Of a stretch of 64,000 bases of DNA, positions 47,341 through 56,167 are shown piece after piece. The position numbers and the translations under genes are program-made. The stretch covers positions 124,001 through 188,000 of the forward strand of contig NZ_CP029356.1 of NCBI RefSeq assembly GCF_003130795.1, written 5' to 3'. The stretch's first letter is position 1. Each line of letters starts with the position of its first letter. Source of the stretch: Azospirillum thermophilum (GTDB lineage: Bacteria > Pseudomonadota > Alphaproteobacteria > Azospirillales > Azospirillaceae). Below the pieces are notes generated by a model. That model did not search any database. It had not been told where the DNA came from and was given only the letters and a program-made list of their open reading frames with translations.

Positions 47341-48924
47341 ATGACGACACTCACCGGCGAGATGCTGATCGGCTCGTCCAGCATCCGCGGCAGCGACGCC
47401 GAGTTCCACGCGGTGAATCCCGCGACCGGAGAGCGGATGGAGCCGGCCTTCGGCGGCGGGACCAGGGCGGAGGTCGACCGTGCCTGCGATCTGGCCTGGG
47501 CCGCCTTCGACGCCTATCGCGAGACCGACGCCGAGAGCCGCGCGCGCTTCCTGGAAGCTATCGCGCAGGCCATCATCGACATCGGCGACCCGCTGATCGA
47601 GCGCGCCATGGCCGAAAGCGGCCTGCCGCGCGCCCGGCTGGAGGGCGAGCGGGCGCGCACCGCCGGGCAGCTCCGCCTGTTCGCCGAGGTGCTGCGCGAG
47701 GGAAGCTGGCCGGAGCTGCGCTTCGACACGCCGCTGCCCGACCGCAAGCCCCTGCCGCGGCCCGACCTGCGCCAGCGCCACATCGCCGTCGGCCCCGTCG
47801 CCGTCTTCGGCGCCAGCAACTTCCCGCTGGCCTTCTCGGTGGCCGGGGGCGACACCGCCTCGGCGCTGGCCGCCGGCTGCCCGGTGGTGGTGAAGGCGCA
47901 CCCCGCCCATCCCGGCACGTCGGAGCTGGTCGGCCGGGCCGTCCAGGCGGCCGCGACGGCCTGCGGCATGCCGGAGGGCGTCTTCTCCATGCTGGTCGGG
48001 ACGGGCAACCAGATCGGCACCGACCTCGTCGCGCACCGCCACATCAAGGCGGTGGGCTTCACCGGCTCCCGCCGCGGCGGGCTGGCGCTGATGGGGGTGG
48101 CGGCGGCACGGCCGGAGCCGATCCCGGTCTATGCGGAGATGAGCAGCGTCAATCCCTTCATCCTGATGCCCGGCGCGCTGGCCCGGCGGGCCGAGGCGAT
48201 CGGCAAGGGGTTCGTCGGGTCGCTCACCATGGGGGCCGGGCAGTTCTGCACCAATCCCGGCCTCGTCCTGGCGGTCGGGGGAGACGGGCTGGACGCGTTC
48301 CTGGCCGCGGCGGCGGACGCGCTCGGCGGCGTGCAGCCGGCGACCATGCTGACGCCCGGCATCCATGCCGCCTACACGGCCGGGCTGGAAAAGCTGGCGG
48401 GCAATCCGACGGTGCGGGAGGTGGGGCGCGGCTGCGCCTGCAATGGCCCGAACCAGAGCCAGGCCGCGCTGTTCGTCACGGAGGCCGCGAGCTTCCTGTC
48501 CGATCCGGCGCTGGAGGAGGAGAATTTCGGCTCCTCCTCCCTCGTCGTCCGCTGCCCCGACCTCGCGACGCTGCGCACCGTGGTGGAGCATATCGAAGGC
48601 CAGCTCACCGCCACCATCCACATGGAGGAGAGCGACACCGGGGAGGTGCGCGCCCTGCTGCCGGTGCTGGAGCGGCGGGTCGGCCGCATCCTGGTCAACG
48701 GCTACCCGACGGGGGTGGAGGTCGGCCACGCCATGGTGCATGGCGGCCCCTTCCCCGCCACCTCCGACGGGCGCACCACGTCGGTCGGCACGCTGGCGAT
48801 CCGCCGGTTCCTGCGGCCGGTCTGCTACCAGGACCTGCCGCAGGCCCTGCTGCCGGAGGCCCTGCGCGACGGCAATCCGCTGAAGCTCTGGCGGCGGGTG
48901 GACGGGATGCTCACCCGCGACTGA
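47341..48924 (+). CDS. araE: 2,5-dioxovalerate (alpha-ketoglutarate semialdehyde) dehydrogenase
   Basis: Final step of the pathway, oxidising 2-oxoglutarate semialdehyde to 2-oxoglutarate for the TCA cycle; 527 residues. The aldehyde-dehydrogenase residues are Glu266 in [12 protein letters not shown] and Cys303 in [34 protein letters not shown] (here [18 protein letters not shown]) and GFTGSRRGG are the coenzyme-binding segments typical of the KGSADH-type subgroup. [21 protein letters not shown] and [12 protein letters not shown] close the protein. It ends the chvE-to-araE operon. Symbol as in A. brasilense. Confidence 0.93.
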   Translation: MTTLTGEMLIGSSSIRGSDAEFHAVNPATGERMEPAFGGGTRAEVDRACDLAWAAFDAYRETDAESRARFLEAIAQAIIDIGDPLIERAMAESGLPRARLEGERARTAGQLRLFAEVLREGSWPELRFDTPLPDRKPLPRPDLRQRHIAVGPVAVFGASNFPLAFSVAGGDTASALAAGCPVVVKAHPAHPGTSELVGRAVQAAATACGMPEGVFSMLVGTGNQIGTDLVAHRHIKAVGFTGSRRGGLALMGVAAARPEPIPVYAEMSSVNPFILMPGALARRAEAIGKGFVGSLTMGAGQFCTNPGLVLAVGGDGLDAFLAAAADALGGVQPATMLTPGIHAAYTAGLEKLAGNPTVREVGRGCACNGPNQSQAALFVTEAASFLSDPALEEENFGSSSLVVRCPDLATLRTVVEHIEGQLTATIHMEESDTGEVRALLPVLERRVGRILVNGYPTGVEVGHAMVHGGPFPATSDGRTTSVGTLAIRRFLRPVCYQDLPQALLPEALRDGNPLKLWRRVDGMLTRD

Positions 48925-48946
48925 CAGGCGGGTGGCCGGCCGGGCC

Positions 48947-50124
48947 TCACGGGGCGCCGGCCAGCCCCCGCTTCGCCAGGTTGCGCATCAGCGCGCCGAT
49001 CCCGAAGCTCCACGGCGCGATCCGGTCGCTGTGGTTCACCCGGTTGACCAGCCGGCCGAGCCGCGGCGACCCGATGGCGACCGTGTCGCCCAGGCGATGG
49101 GTGAAGCCGGCGCCCGGCGCCCCGCGATCCTGGATCGGGGCGAACATGGTGCCGAGGAACAGCACGAAGCCGTCCGGATACTGGTGGTTGCCGTTGATCG
49201 TCTGGGCCACGAGGTCCAGCGGATCGCGGCTGATCATCGACATGGCGCTGCTGCCGGTCAGGACGAAGCCGTCCTCGCCCGTGACGGTGACGGTCACCTC
49301 GGCGGAGCGCACGTCGTCGATGCCGAACCCCTCGCCGAACAGGCGGATGAACGGGCCGACGGCGCAGGAGGCGTTGTTGTCCTTCGCCTTGCTGAGGAGA
49401 AGGGCGCTGCGCCCCTCGAAGTCGCGCAGGTTGACGTCGTTGCCCAGCGTGGCGCCCTTGACCGCGCCGCGGCTGTCCACCGCCAGCACCACCTCCGGCT
49501 CCGGGTTGTTCCATTCCGACTTCGGGTGGATGCCGATCTCGGCCCCGGCCCGACGGCGGAGAGCGGCTGCGCCTTGGTGAAGACCTCGGCGTCGGGGCCG
49601 ATGCCCACCTCCAGATATTGCGACCACATGCCCTGGGCGACCAGCATCTCCTTCAGCCGCTGCGCGGCGGGAGAGCCGGGCTGCAGGCTGGCGAGGCTGC
49701 TGCCGAGCACGCCGGCGATGGCGGCGCGCACCTCCTCGGCACGCGATGCATCGCCCTTCGCCCGCTCCTCGATCACGCGTTCCAGCAGGCTGACGACGAA
49801 GGTGACGCCGGCGGCCTTGACCGCCTGCAGGTCGCAGGGGGCGAGCAGCCAGGGCAGCGCGGGGTCGCGGGCGTCCCAGCGCGAATTGGCGAGGACGGCG
49901 TCCGCCGCCCCCAGCCGGGTGCCGCCGTGGCTGCGCACCGCCTCGGCCGGCCGGTCGAGCTCCAGCAGCGCGCTCATCGTCGGGGCGAGGGCGGAGAGGT
50001 CGTAGACGCCCTCGGCGGTGACGCGGACCACGGCCGGCCCGCCGGCATCGGGCAGCCAGACCCGCCCGACGAGCGTCGCGCGGTCGTGATCCTGGGGCAG
50101 GCAGTCGGCGGGGGTCAGGTCCAT
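48947..50124 (-). pseudogene. FAH-family dehydratase (XylX/KdaD-like), interrupted by a single-base frameshift
   Basis: From ATG 50124 one frame encodes about 190 residues (MDLTPADCLPQDHDRATLVG, WLLAPCDLQAVKAAGVTFVV, KAQPLSAVGPG). The matching C-terminal half lies in another frame (GAEIGIHPKSEWNNPEPEVV, LGNDVNLRDFEGRSALLLSK, INGNHQYPDGFVLFLGTMFA) and ends at 48947. The two join if one G is added in the run near 49546-49551; the restored protein would be about 392 residues, close to Caulobacter XylX. That family (fumarylacetoacetate hydrolase fold) dehydrates 2-keto-3-deoxy-pentonates, which fits the neighbouring sugar-acid genes. It is either a sequencing indel or a real lesion; every conserved segment is otherwise intact, which suggests the former or a recent mutation. 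Confidence 0.85.
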
Positions 50125-50179
50125 GGGGGCTTTCCCGGTGAAGTTGCCGATGAACGGGCGGAGGAACGGGGATGCGGCG

Positions 50180-51148
50180 TCAGTCCGCCCCGACCAGCAG
50201 GTCGGCGTCGCACATGGCGGCGCGGATCTCCTGCAGGACGGTCAGCGCGCCCGGCGACAGCGGCCGGCCGCGCAGGCGGACGATTCCGAAGGGCTCGACG
50301 GCGAAACGCTTCTCGAAGGGCAGCATGGCGAAGCGCCCCGGCGCCTGGAACAGGCAGGCCAGCGGGCGCGACAAGGCGGTGATGGTGTCGGTCGGCGCGA
50401 CCAGCGCCGCCAGCATGACCGGCGAGACGCTCTCCACCACCCGTGACGGCGCGGGCAGCCCGGCCGAGCGGAACATGGCGTCCACCCGGTCGCGCAGCAG
50501 GGTCCCGCGCGGCGGCAGCGCCCAGAGCTGGTCGGCGAAATCCTCCAGCCTGACCGGCCGGCCGAGATCGAGCAGCGGGTGGCCGTCGCGACAGAGGAAG
50601 CTCAGTTCCTCCTCGCCGATCTCGTCATAGAGGAAGATGGAGGGGTCGCGCGCCTTGGACGGCCGGGCCAGCGCGAAATCCAGCCGGCCATGCTCGACAT
50701 GGTTCAGCAGCACGTCGCTGTTCTCCAGCTCGACCGTGATGCGCAGGCGCGGGTGGGCCCGCTGCAGCCGGTCCACCGCCTTGGCGAGATACTCCACCGC
50801 CGGGCCGGTGACCGTGCCGATCATCACCCGGCCGCTGTGCCCGGCGTGGAGCGCCGTCAGTTCCTGCCCGATCTCGCCCAGCTCCGACAGGATCATCCGG
50901 GCGTGGCGGATCATGAGGGCGCCGTACCAGTTCGGCTCGATCCCGCGCGGGTGGCGCTCGAACAGCTCCACCCCCAGCGAGTCCTCCAGGTCGCACAGCA
51001 GCTTGGAGGCGGCGGGCTGCGACAGGTTGAGGCTGGCGGCGGCGCGGTGCAGGTTGCGGTGCTCGTCCAGCGCCAGGAAAAGCTGCATGTGGCGTAGCTT
51101 CAGCCGGGCGCGCAGGAACCAGTCGGCGGGGAACTGCTTCGTGGACAT
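50180..51148 (-). CDS. LysR-family transcriptional regulator
   Basis: 322-residue regulator. The HTH lies at about residues 15-75 (LKLRHMQLFLALDEHRNLHR, SQPAASKLLCDLEDSLGVEL), followed by a C-terminal effector domain (GRVMIGTVTGPAVEYLAKAV, VHGRLDFALARPS-like NHVEHGRLDFALARPSKA). It resembles the GbpR/CbbR-like group known in Agrobacterium and Azospirillum as a regulator of sugar-binding proteins (GbpR controls chvE), but identity is not proven here. ATG 51148 has GAGGT upstream. It lies 14 bp downstream of a TRAP operon on the same strand and 55 bp upstream of the FAH-type gene, so all may be co-transcribed. Confidence 0.88.
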   Translation of the reverse strand: MSTKQFPADWFLRARLKLRHMQLFLALDEHRNLHRAAASLNLSQPAASKLLCDLEDSLGVELFERHPRGIEPNWYGALMIRHARMILSELGEIGQELTALHAGHSGRVMIGTVTGPAVEYLAKAVDRLQRAHPRLRITVELENSDVLLNHVEHGRLDFALARPSKARDPSIFLYDEIGEEELSFLCRDGHPLLDLGRPVRLEDFADQLWALPPRGTLLRDRVDAMFRSAGLPAPSRVVESVSPVMLAALVAPTDTITALSRPLACLFQAPGRFAMLPFEKRFAVEPFGIVRLRGRPLSPGALTVLQEIRAAMCDADLLVGAD

Positions 51149-51162
51149 GGGACCTCGCAGGT

Positions 51163-52482
51163 TCACGGCTTCCACCAGAGCGCGATCCACGGAAAAGCCA
51201 GCACCAGGGCCAACGCCAGGATCTGGAGGCCGATGAAGGGGACCAGGGACCGGAAGATGATGCCCAGCGTGATCCCCGGCGGCGCCACGCTCTTCAGATA
51301 GAAGGCGGCGGGGCCGAAGGGCGGCGACAGGAAGGACACCTGCATGTTCATCGAGAACAGGACGCCGAACCACACCGGATCGTACCCCAGCTTCACCACG
51401 ATCGGGGCGAAGATCGGGATGCACAGCAGCGCGATGCCGACCCAGTCGAGGAACATGCCGAGCACGCCCAGGATGAGCATCATCAAGAGCACGATGACGA
51501 TCGGCGTGTCGGAGACGTTCAGCAGCAGCCCCTCGATGAAGCGGATGCCGCCCATCAGGTTGTAGACGCCGATCAGCGCGCTGGCGCCGATGCCGATCCA
51601 GACGATCATGCCGCAGGTGGACAGCGTCTGCAGCGCGCTGTCCCACAGCATCCGCCACGAGAACTCGCCGCGCAGGACGGTGGACAGGATCACGCCGGCC
51701 ACGCCGATGGCCGAGGCCTCCGTCACCGAGGCGATGCCGCCGTAGATCGAGCCCAGCACGAAGACGACCACCAGCAGCGGCATGATCAGCCCCTTCATCA
51801 GGGACCAGCGGTCCGCCGCGGCCATCCCGTCGCCCTCGTCCGGCAGCGGCGCCAGCGACGGGTTCAGCCGCACCCGGATCAGCACATAGGCCGCATAGAG
51901 CGAGGCGAGCAGCAGCCCCGGAACGAAGGAGGCGGTGAAGAGGTCGCCGATCGACACGTTGGCCGACAGGCCGTAGATGATGAGGACGATGCTCGGCGGG
52001 ATCATGGTGCCGAGCGCGCCGCCCGAGCAGACGACGCCGATCGCCATGTTGCGGTCGTAGCCCAGCCGCAGCATCTGCGGCAGCGCCAGCAGGCCCAGCA
52101 GCACGATCTCGCCGCCGATGATGCCGGACATCGCCGCGAGGATGACGGAGACCACAAGGGTCTGCACCGCCACGCCGCCGCGCACCCGCCCGCCGATGAT
52201 CTTCATGGCGTCGAACAGGTCGCGCGCGATGCCGGAGCGGTCGAGGATCGACGCCATCAGCACGAACATCGGCACCGAGACGAAGACGTACTGGGTGATG
52301 AAGGAGTAGATGCGCGTGGTGACGATCGGGATCACCATCGGCCCGAACCATCCCAGCGCGAAGATCAGCGCCACCAGGATGGTGACGAAGGCGAGCGGCA
52401 TGCCGGTGACCAGCAGGCCGAGCAGCAGCGCGAACATCGTCAGGCTGCCGCCGCCGATGCCAAGGTCCTGCAGGTTAAGCAT
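51163..52482 (-). CDS. TRAP transporter large permease (DctM), system 1
   Basis: Large membrane subunit of a TRAP-type sodium-driven acid importer, 439 residues with about 12 hydrophobic segments. Typical segments are LLVTGMPLAFVTILVALIFAL, YVFVSVPMFVLMASILDRSG, GGEIVLLGLLALPQMLRLGYD, VVCSGGALGTMIPPSIVLIIYG and MFLDWVGIALLCIPIFAPIV. Starts 8 bp inside the end of the small permease gene, indicating coupling. The ligand is a carboxylate; from context probably a sugar acid. Confidence 0.92.
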   Translation of the reverse strand: MLNLQDLGIGGGSLTMFALLLGLLVTGMPLAFVTILVALIFALGWFGPMVIPIVTTRIYSFITQYVFVSVPMFVLMASILDRSGIARDLFDAMKIIGGRVRGGVAVQTLVVSVILAAMSGIIGGEIVLLGLLALPQMLRLGYDRNMAIGVVCSGGALGTMIPPSIVLIIYGLSANVSIGDLFTASFVPGLLLASLYAAYVLIRVRLNPSLAPLPDEGDGMAAADRWSLMKGLIMPLLVVVFVLGSIYGGIASVTEASAIGVAGVILSTVLRGEFSWRMLWDSALQTLSTCGMIVWIGIGASALIGVYNLMGGIRFIEGLLLNVSDTPIVIVLLMMLILGVLGMFLDWVGIALLCIPIFAPIVVKLGYDPVWFGVLFSMNMQVSFLSPPFGPAAFYLKSVAPPGITLGIIFRSLVPFIGLQILALALVLAFPWIALWWKP

Positions 52483-53062
52483 CCTCGTAAACCCCCGCGC
52501 CGGGCTGGCCGTGATGGACGTCGCCGGGCGGGCGACGGATGTGGCGCCACATCTGCAGCAGGAACTGCAGCGTCATCACCACCAGGATCAGGAACAGGAA
52601 GGGCTTCAGCAGGGCCGGAGAGGGCGGGTTCCAGGCGCTGCCGCTGGTCTCGATCCGGAAGGCGCCGGACGGGGTGAACAGCGACTTCCAGGCCATGCCC
52701 CAGGAGGCGTAGGCCATCAGCCCGCACACCCCCGCGCCGACGAGGCTGATGACGATGTCCATCCAGCGCCGGACCCGGGGGCCGACATGGTCGTAGATCA
52801 GGACGACGCGGATGTGCTTGTCGGTCGCCAGGCAATAGGCCCCGCCGAAGGCGAAGCAGATCGCCGTCAGCGTGGTCGTCGTCTCGTGGACCCAGACCGT
52901 CGGCGAATTGAACAGGTAGCGCATGACGATCTCGTAGACCGAGACCGCCGTGCTGACGATGAACAGGATGCAGAGATAGCGCCCTATCCAGGCGATGACC
53001 GCGGACAGGCGGTCCGTCGGCTGGCCCGGCGGCGCGGCCCCGCCGTCATGCTGCGTCTCCAT
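52475..53062 (-). CDS. TRAP transporter small permease (DctQ), system 1
   Basis: Four-helix membrane subunit of 195 residues. AVIAWIGRYLCILFIVSTAV, the conserved region YEIVMRYLFNSPTVWVHETT, WMDIVISLVGAGVCGLMAYA and PFLFLILVVMTLQFLLQMW are the helices. Arg in IVMRYLFN is a DctQ landmark. Lies between dctP and dctM of the same system; overlaps dctM by 8 bp. Confidence 0.88.
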   Translation of the reverse strand: METQHDGGAAPPGQPTDRLSAVIAWIGRYLCILFIVSTAVSVYEIVMRYLFNSPTVWVHETTTTLTAICFAFGGAYCLATDKHIRVVLIYDHVGPRVRRWMDIVISLVGAGVCGLMAYASWGMAWKSLFTPSGAFRIETSGSAWNPPSPALLKPFLFLILVVMTLQFLLQMWRHIRRPPGDVHHGQPGAGVYEDA

Positions 53063-53144
53063 GGCTCCTCCCAGCGCCGGGCGGTCGGGCCGCCCGGCTT
53101 CGTCACGCGTCGCGGTTTGCCGCCGGTACCGGCACCGGCCCGGG

Positions 53145-54179
53145 TCAGAGCAGCCCCTGGTCCTTCAGATAGGCCGTCAGGGCCTGGTAGACCTTCTGCG
53201 CGTTGGGGGAGCGCTCGGCGAACTTGGCCCACTGCGACTGGGCGATCTGGCGGAACTTCTGCCGCTCCTCCAGCGGCCAGTCATGGATGGTCACGTCGCC
53301 GCGGGCGCGCAGCTTGGCCGCGACCTTCTTGTCCATCATGGCGACCCGCGAGACGCTGTCGCGGGCGAGGTCGTTGACCGACACGGTGAGGATGGTCTTC
53401 AGATCCTCCGGCATCTCGTCCCAGATCGCCTTGTTGATCGAGATGTCGACGATCGGCAGCGAGTGGAAGCCGGGCCAGAGCGGGTGCTTGGCGATGTCGT
53501 GAAGGCCCATGGAGTCGTTGGTGGCGAGCGTGGTGGCGTCGGCCGCCTCGATGACGCCCTTGTCGAGCGAGGTGAAGACCTCCGACTGCGGCAGGTTCAC
53601 CGGCGAGGCGCCGGCGGCGGCGAAGGTGGACTGCACCAGCCCTTCCGGCGCGCGGATCTTCAGCCCCTTGAGGTCGGCGACCTTGTCGATCGGCACGCGC
53701 GAGGCGATGGATTCGACCGCCGCCGCCGAGGCGCCGATGAACTGCACGCCGTAGGGATTGACGATCTGGTTGTAGACCTCGCGCCCGCCGCCGTAGTTGA
53801 AGAAGTTCAGCATGTCGTTGGGGTCGCTCCACGCCCCCACCGGGTTGGCGATCAGCGCGAAGGCCGGATCCTTGCCGGTGAAGTAGGAGCTGTCGGTGAC
53901 GTGGCCCTGCAGGATGCCGGCGCCCACCGCCTCCAGCGTCTCGCTGTATTCGACGACGGAGCCCACCGGCATCATCTCGATCCTGATGCGGCCGCCGCTC
54001 ATCTTGCCGACACGCTCGGCCCAGTCCCTGGCGATCTGGAAGGCGAGCGCGCCGGACGTGTCGCTGGACTGGAAACGCAGCTCGTAGGTCTTGCCCTTGC
54101 CCTGCGCCATGGCCGGGCCGGACAGCGCGGCCATGGCCACGAGCGATGCCGCCGCCGCGGCCGACAAAAGTTTGCTCAT
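53145..54179 (-). CDS. TRAP transporter substrate-binding protein (DctP), system 1
   Basis: Periplasmic binding protein of 344 residues. Signal peptide about 1-25 (LLSAAAAASLVAMAALSG, cleavage near AMAQ). Mature part: YELRFQSSDTSGALAFQIAR, the TRAP motif around GLKIRAPEGLVQSTF (Arg that contacts the ligand carboxylate), and DISINKAIWDEMPEDLKTI. ATG 54179 is preferred over the TTG just before it; GAGGAGG lies upstream. Divergent from the FadR-type regulator at 54454, which is the best candidate for its control. Confidence 0.92.
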   Translation of the reverse strand: MSKLLSAAAAASLVAMAALSGPAMAQGKGKTYELRFQSSDTSGALAFQIARDWAERVGKMSGGRIRIEMMPVGSVVEYSETLEAVGAGILQGHVTDSSYFTGKDPAFALIANPVGAWSDPNDMLNFFNYGGGREVYNQIVNPYGVQFIGASAAAVESIASRVPIDKVADLKGLKIRAPEGLVQSTFAAAGASPVNLPQSEVFTSLDKGVIEAADATTLATNDSMGLHDIAKHPLWPGFHSLPIVDISINKAIWDEMPEDLKTILTVSVNDLARDSVSRVAMMDKKVAAKLRARGDVTIHDWPLEERQKFRQIAQSQWAKFAERSPNAQKVYQALTAYLKDQGLL

Positions 54180-54305
54180 CAATGGGTCCCTCCTCGTTCC
54201 GGCCCTGCGATCCGTCAGGGCTTCTGCCGGGCGCTTCCCACCGGGAGCGGGCGCGCACCACTCTGTTCGTATCCGTGATTATCCAGAGGCGTGACAATAT
54301 ATCAA

Positions 54306-54329
54306 GGGATGATTATTATTTTTCATCCC
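54306..54329. promoter_or_regulatory. Inverted repeat between dctP (system 1) and the FadR-type regulator
   Basis: GGGATGA (54306-54312) and TCATCCC (54323-54329) around a 10-bp A/T-rich spacer, in the divergent promoter region 54180-54453. A possible operator for the adjacent GntR-type regulator; alternatively a hairpin. Confidence 0.4.
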
Positions 54330-54453
54330 ACCTAATCTCCGCAGCCTGCGACGCCGGTGTTGACCGGGAAACCGGGGGGCGGTCCTATTGCCTTCCCCTT
54401 CCGCGCCGGTACCGTGCGACGGGGATTCTTGCCGAAGGAGCGGTCCGTTGCGG

Positions 54454-55200
54454 ATGAAGGACAGGGACAGCGGGGAGCAGCCGGCGACCAGCCGCGTGGC
54501 CGGCGTGGCCGAGGTGCTCGGCCGCCGGATCGCCGAAGGGCGATACCCCCCCGACTCGACCCTGCCGACCGAGCCGGAGCTGGCCGACGCGCTGGGGGTC
54601 GGGCGCAACGCGGTGCGCGAGGCGGTGAAGATGCTGGCCGGCAAGGGGCTGCTGCGCACCAGCCGGCGCGCCGGCACCATCGTGCAGCCCCACGCGGAAT
54701 GGAACCTGCTGGACCCCGACCTGCTGTCCTGGAGCCTGGGAAGCCCGCAGGCGCGCGAACGGCTGCTGGACGAGCTGATGGACCTGCGCTGGATGATCGA
54801 GCCGGAGGTGGCGGCAAAGGCCGCCCGCCGGGCGACGACCGTGCAGTGCCTGCGCATGTGGGAGGCGTTCGAGGCGATGGAGCGCGAGCGGGACGACCCC
54901 GTCGCGTCGATCGACGCCGACATCCTGTTCCACCGCCGCCTGTTCGAGGCCGCCGACAGCCGCCTGCTGCTCAGCGTCTTCACCGCCTTCTCGGTCCTGC
55001 TGCGCGTGAACTTCGCCACCGCGAACGAGCACGACAACGCCTTCGTCTCGAACCTGGAGGAGCACAAGGCCGTGCTGGAGGCGGTGCAGCGCCGCGACGC
55101 GGACGGGGCGGCGGCGGCGATGCGCAAGCTGCTGACCAACAACCGCGCCGACATCGAGCGGGTGCGGGCGCAGTCCCGCGGCGAGATGGCGCAGGTCTGA
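54454..55200 (+). CDS. GntR-family regulator, FadR/FCD subfamily
   Basis: 248 residues. Winged HTH at about 10-75 (VAEVLGRRIAEGRYPPDSTL, TEPELADALGVGRNAVREAV, GLLRTSRRAGTIV); all-helical FCD effector domain after about 90 (LMDLRWMIEPEVAAKAARRA, DILFHRRLFEAADSRLLLSV), with the metal/ligand residues Asp and His in DILFHRRL and a later EEHKAVLEAV. FCD regulators usually respond to sugar acids or organic acids and repress catabolic genes. A TTG at 54448 nearer to the GAAGGAG site is an alternative start. Lies between two TRAP operons and is divergent from system 1. Confidence 0.9.
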   Translation: MKDRDSGEQPATSRVAGVAEVLGRRIAEGRYPPDSTLPTEPELADALGVGRNAVREAVKMLAGKGLLRTSRRAGTIVQPHAEWNLLDPDLLSWSLGSPQARERLLDELMDLRWMIEPEVAAKAARRATTVQCLRMWEAFEAMERERDDPVASIDADILFHRRLFEAADSRLLLSVFTAFSVLLRVNFATANEHDNAFVSNLEEHKAVLEAVQRRDADGAAAAMRKLLTNNRADIERVRAQSRGEMAQV

Positions 55201-55212
55201 CCGCGCCGCCCT

Positions 55213-56130
55213 TCAGGCCCGCGCCGCACCCGCCACGCCGACGCTGAGGCCGTAGAGGGTCGAGGTGGCGGTGATGAACAGCGTGTTGCGCCGCGGACCG
55301 CCGAAGGTCAGGTTGGACACCATCTGCGGAATCCGCACCTTGCCGAGCAGCGCGCCGTCCGGCGCGAAGCACTGCACGCCGTCGCGGGCACTGGTCCAGA
55401 CATTGCCCTGACCATCGACGCGGAAGCCGTCCGGCACGCCGGGCGAGATCTCGGCGAAGACCCGGCCGCCGGACAGCCGCCCGTCGTCGCCGACCGTGAA
55501 GGCGCGGATATGGTGCGGCCCCTGCGGGTCGTGCGACACCCCGGAGTCCGCGACATACAGGGTGCGCTCGTCGGGCGAGAAGGCGAGACCGTTGGGCTTG
55601 GCGAAATCCTCCGCCACCACCCCGAGGTCGCCCGTCGCGGGGTCGAGGCGGAAGACGTAGCAGCCCGCCAGCTCCGGCTCGGCCTTGTAGCCCTCATAGT
55701 CGGAGAGGATGCCGTAGGTCGGGTCGGTGAACCACACCGTGCCGTCGGATTTCACCACCACGTCGTTGGGCGAGTTCAGCCGCTTGCCCTCGAACCGGTC
55801 GGCCAGGACGGTGATGCGCCCATCGTGTTCGGTCCGCGTCACCCTGCGGCCGCCATGCTCGCAACTGACCAGCCGCCCCTCGCGGTCGCGGGTGTTGCCG
55901 TTGGCATAGTTCGAGTTGGCGCGGAACACCCCGACGCCGAGATCCGGCACCCAGCGCAGCAGCCGGTTGTTGGGAATGTCGCTCCAGACCAGATAGCCGC
56001 CGTCGGCGAACCAGACCGGACCCTCGGCCCAGCGGCAGCCGGTGAACAGCGTCTCCAGCGGCGCAATCGGCACCGTCAGGTCGTAGAAGCGCCGGTCGTG
56101 GTATTCGAGGTGATCGCCAACCAGGGACAT
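55213..56130 (-). CDS. SMP-30/gluconolactonase-family protein (lactonase)
   Basis: Beta-propeller lactonase of 305 residues. Metal ligands can be placed in RWAEGPVWFADGGYLVWSDI (Glu of the AEGP motif), LNSPNDVVVKSDGTVWFTDP (Asn/Asp), FAKPNGLAFSPDERTLYVAD (Asn) and GVPDGFRVDGQGNVWTSA (Asp). It is of the longer calcium-type gluconolactonase group, distinct from the arabinolactonase at 45401. Last gene of the second TRAP operon (dctP-dctQ-dctM-lactonase), so the transported compound or an early product is probably an aldono-lactone or aldonate. Confidence 0.9.
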   Translation of the reverse strand: MSLVGDHLEYHDRRFYDLTVPIAPLETLFTGCRWAEGPVWFADGGYLVWSDIPNNRLLRWVPDLGVGVFRANSNYANGNTRDREGRLVSCEHGGRRVTRTEHDGRITVLADRFEGKRLNSPNDVVVKSDGTVWFTDPTYGILSDYEGYKAEPELAGCYVFRLDPATGDLGVVAEDFAKPNGLAFSPDERTLYVADSGVSHDPQGPHHIRAFTVGDDGRLSGGRVFAEISPGVPDGFRVDGQGNVWTSARDGVQCFAPDGALLGKVRIPQMVSNLTFGGPRRNTLFITATSTLYGLSVGVAGAARA

Positions 56131-56167
56131 GCCGCGCCCTCCCCCCCATTCCTTGTCGTTGCCTGCC

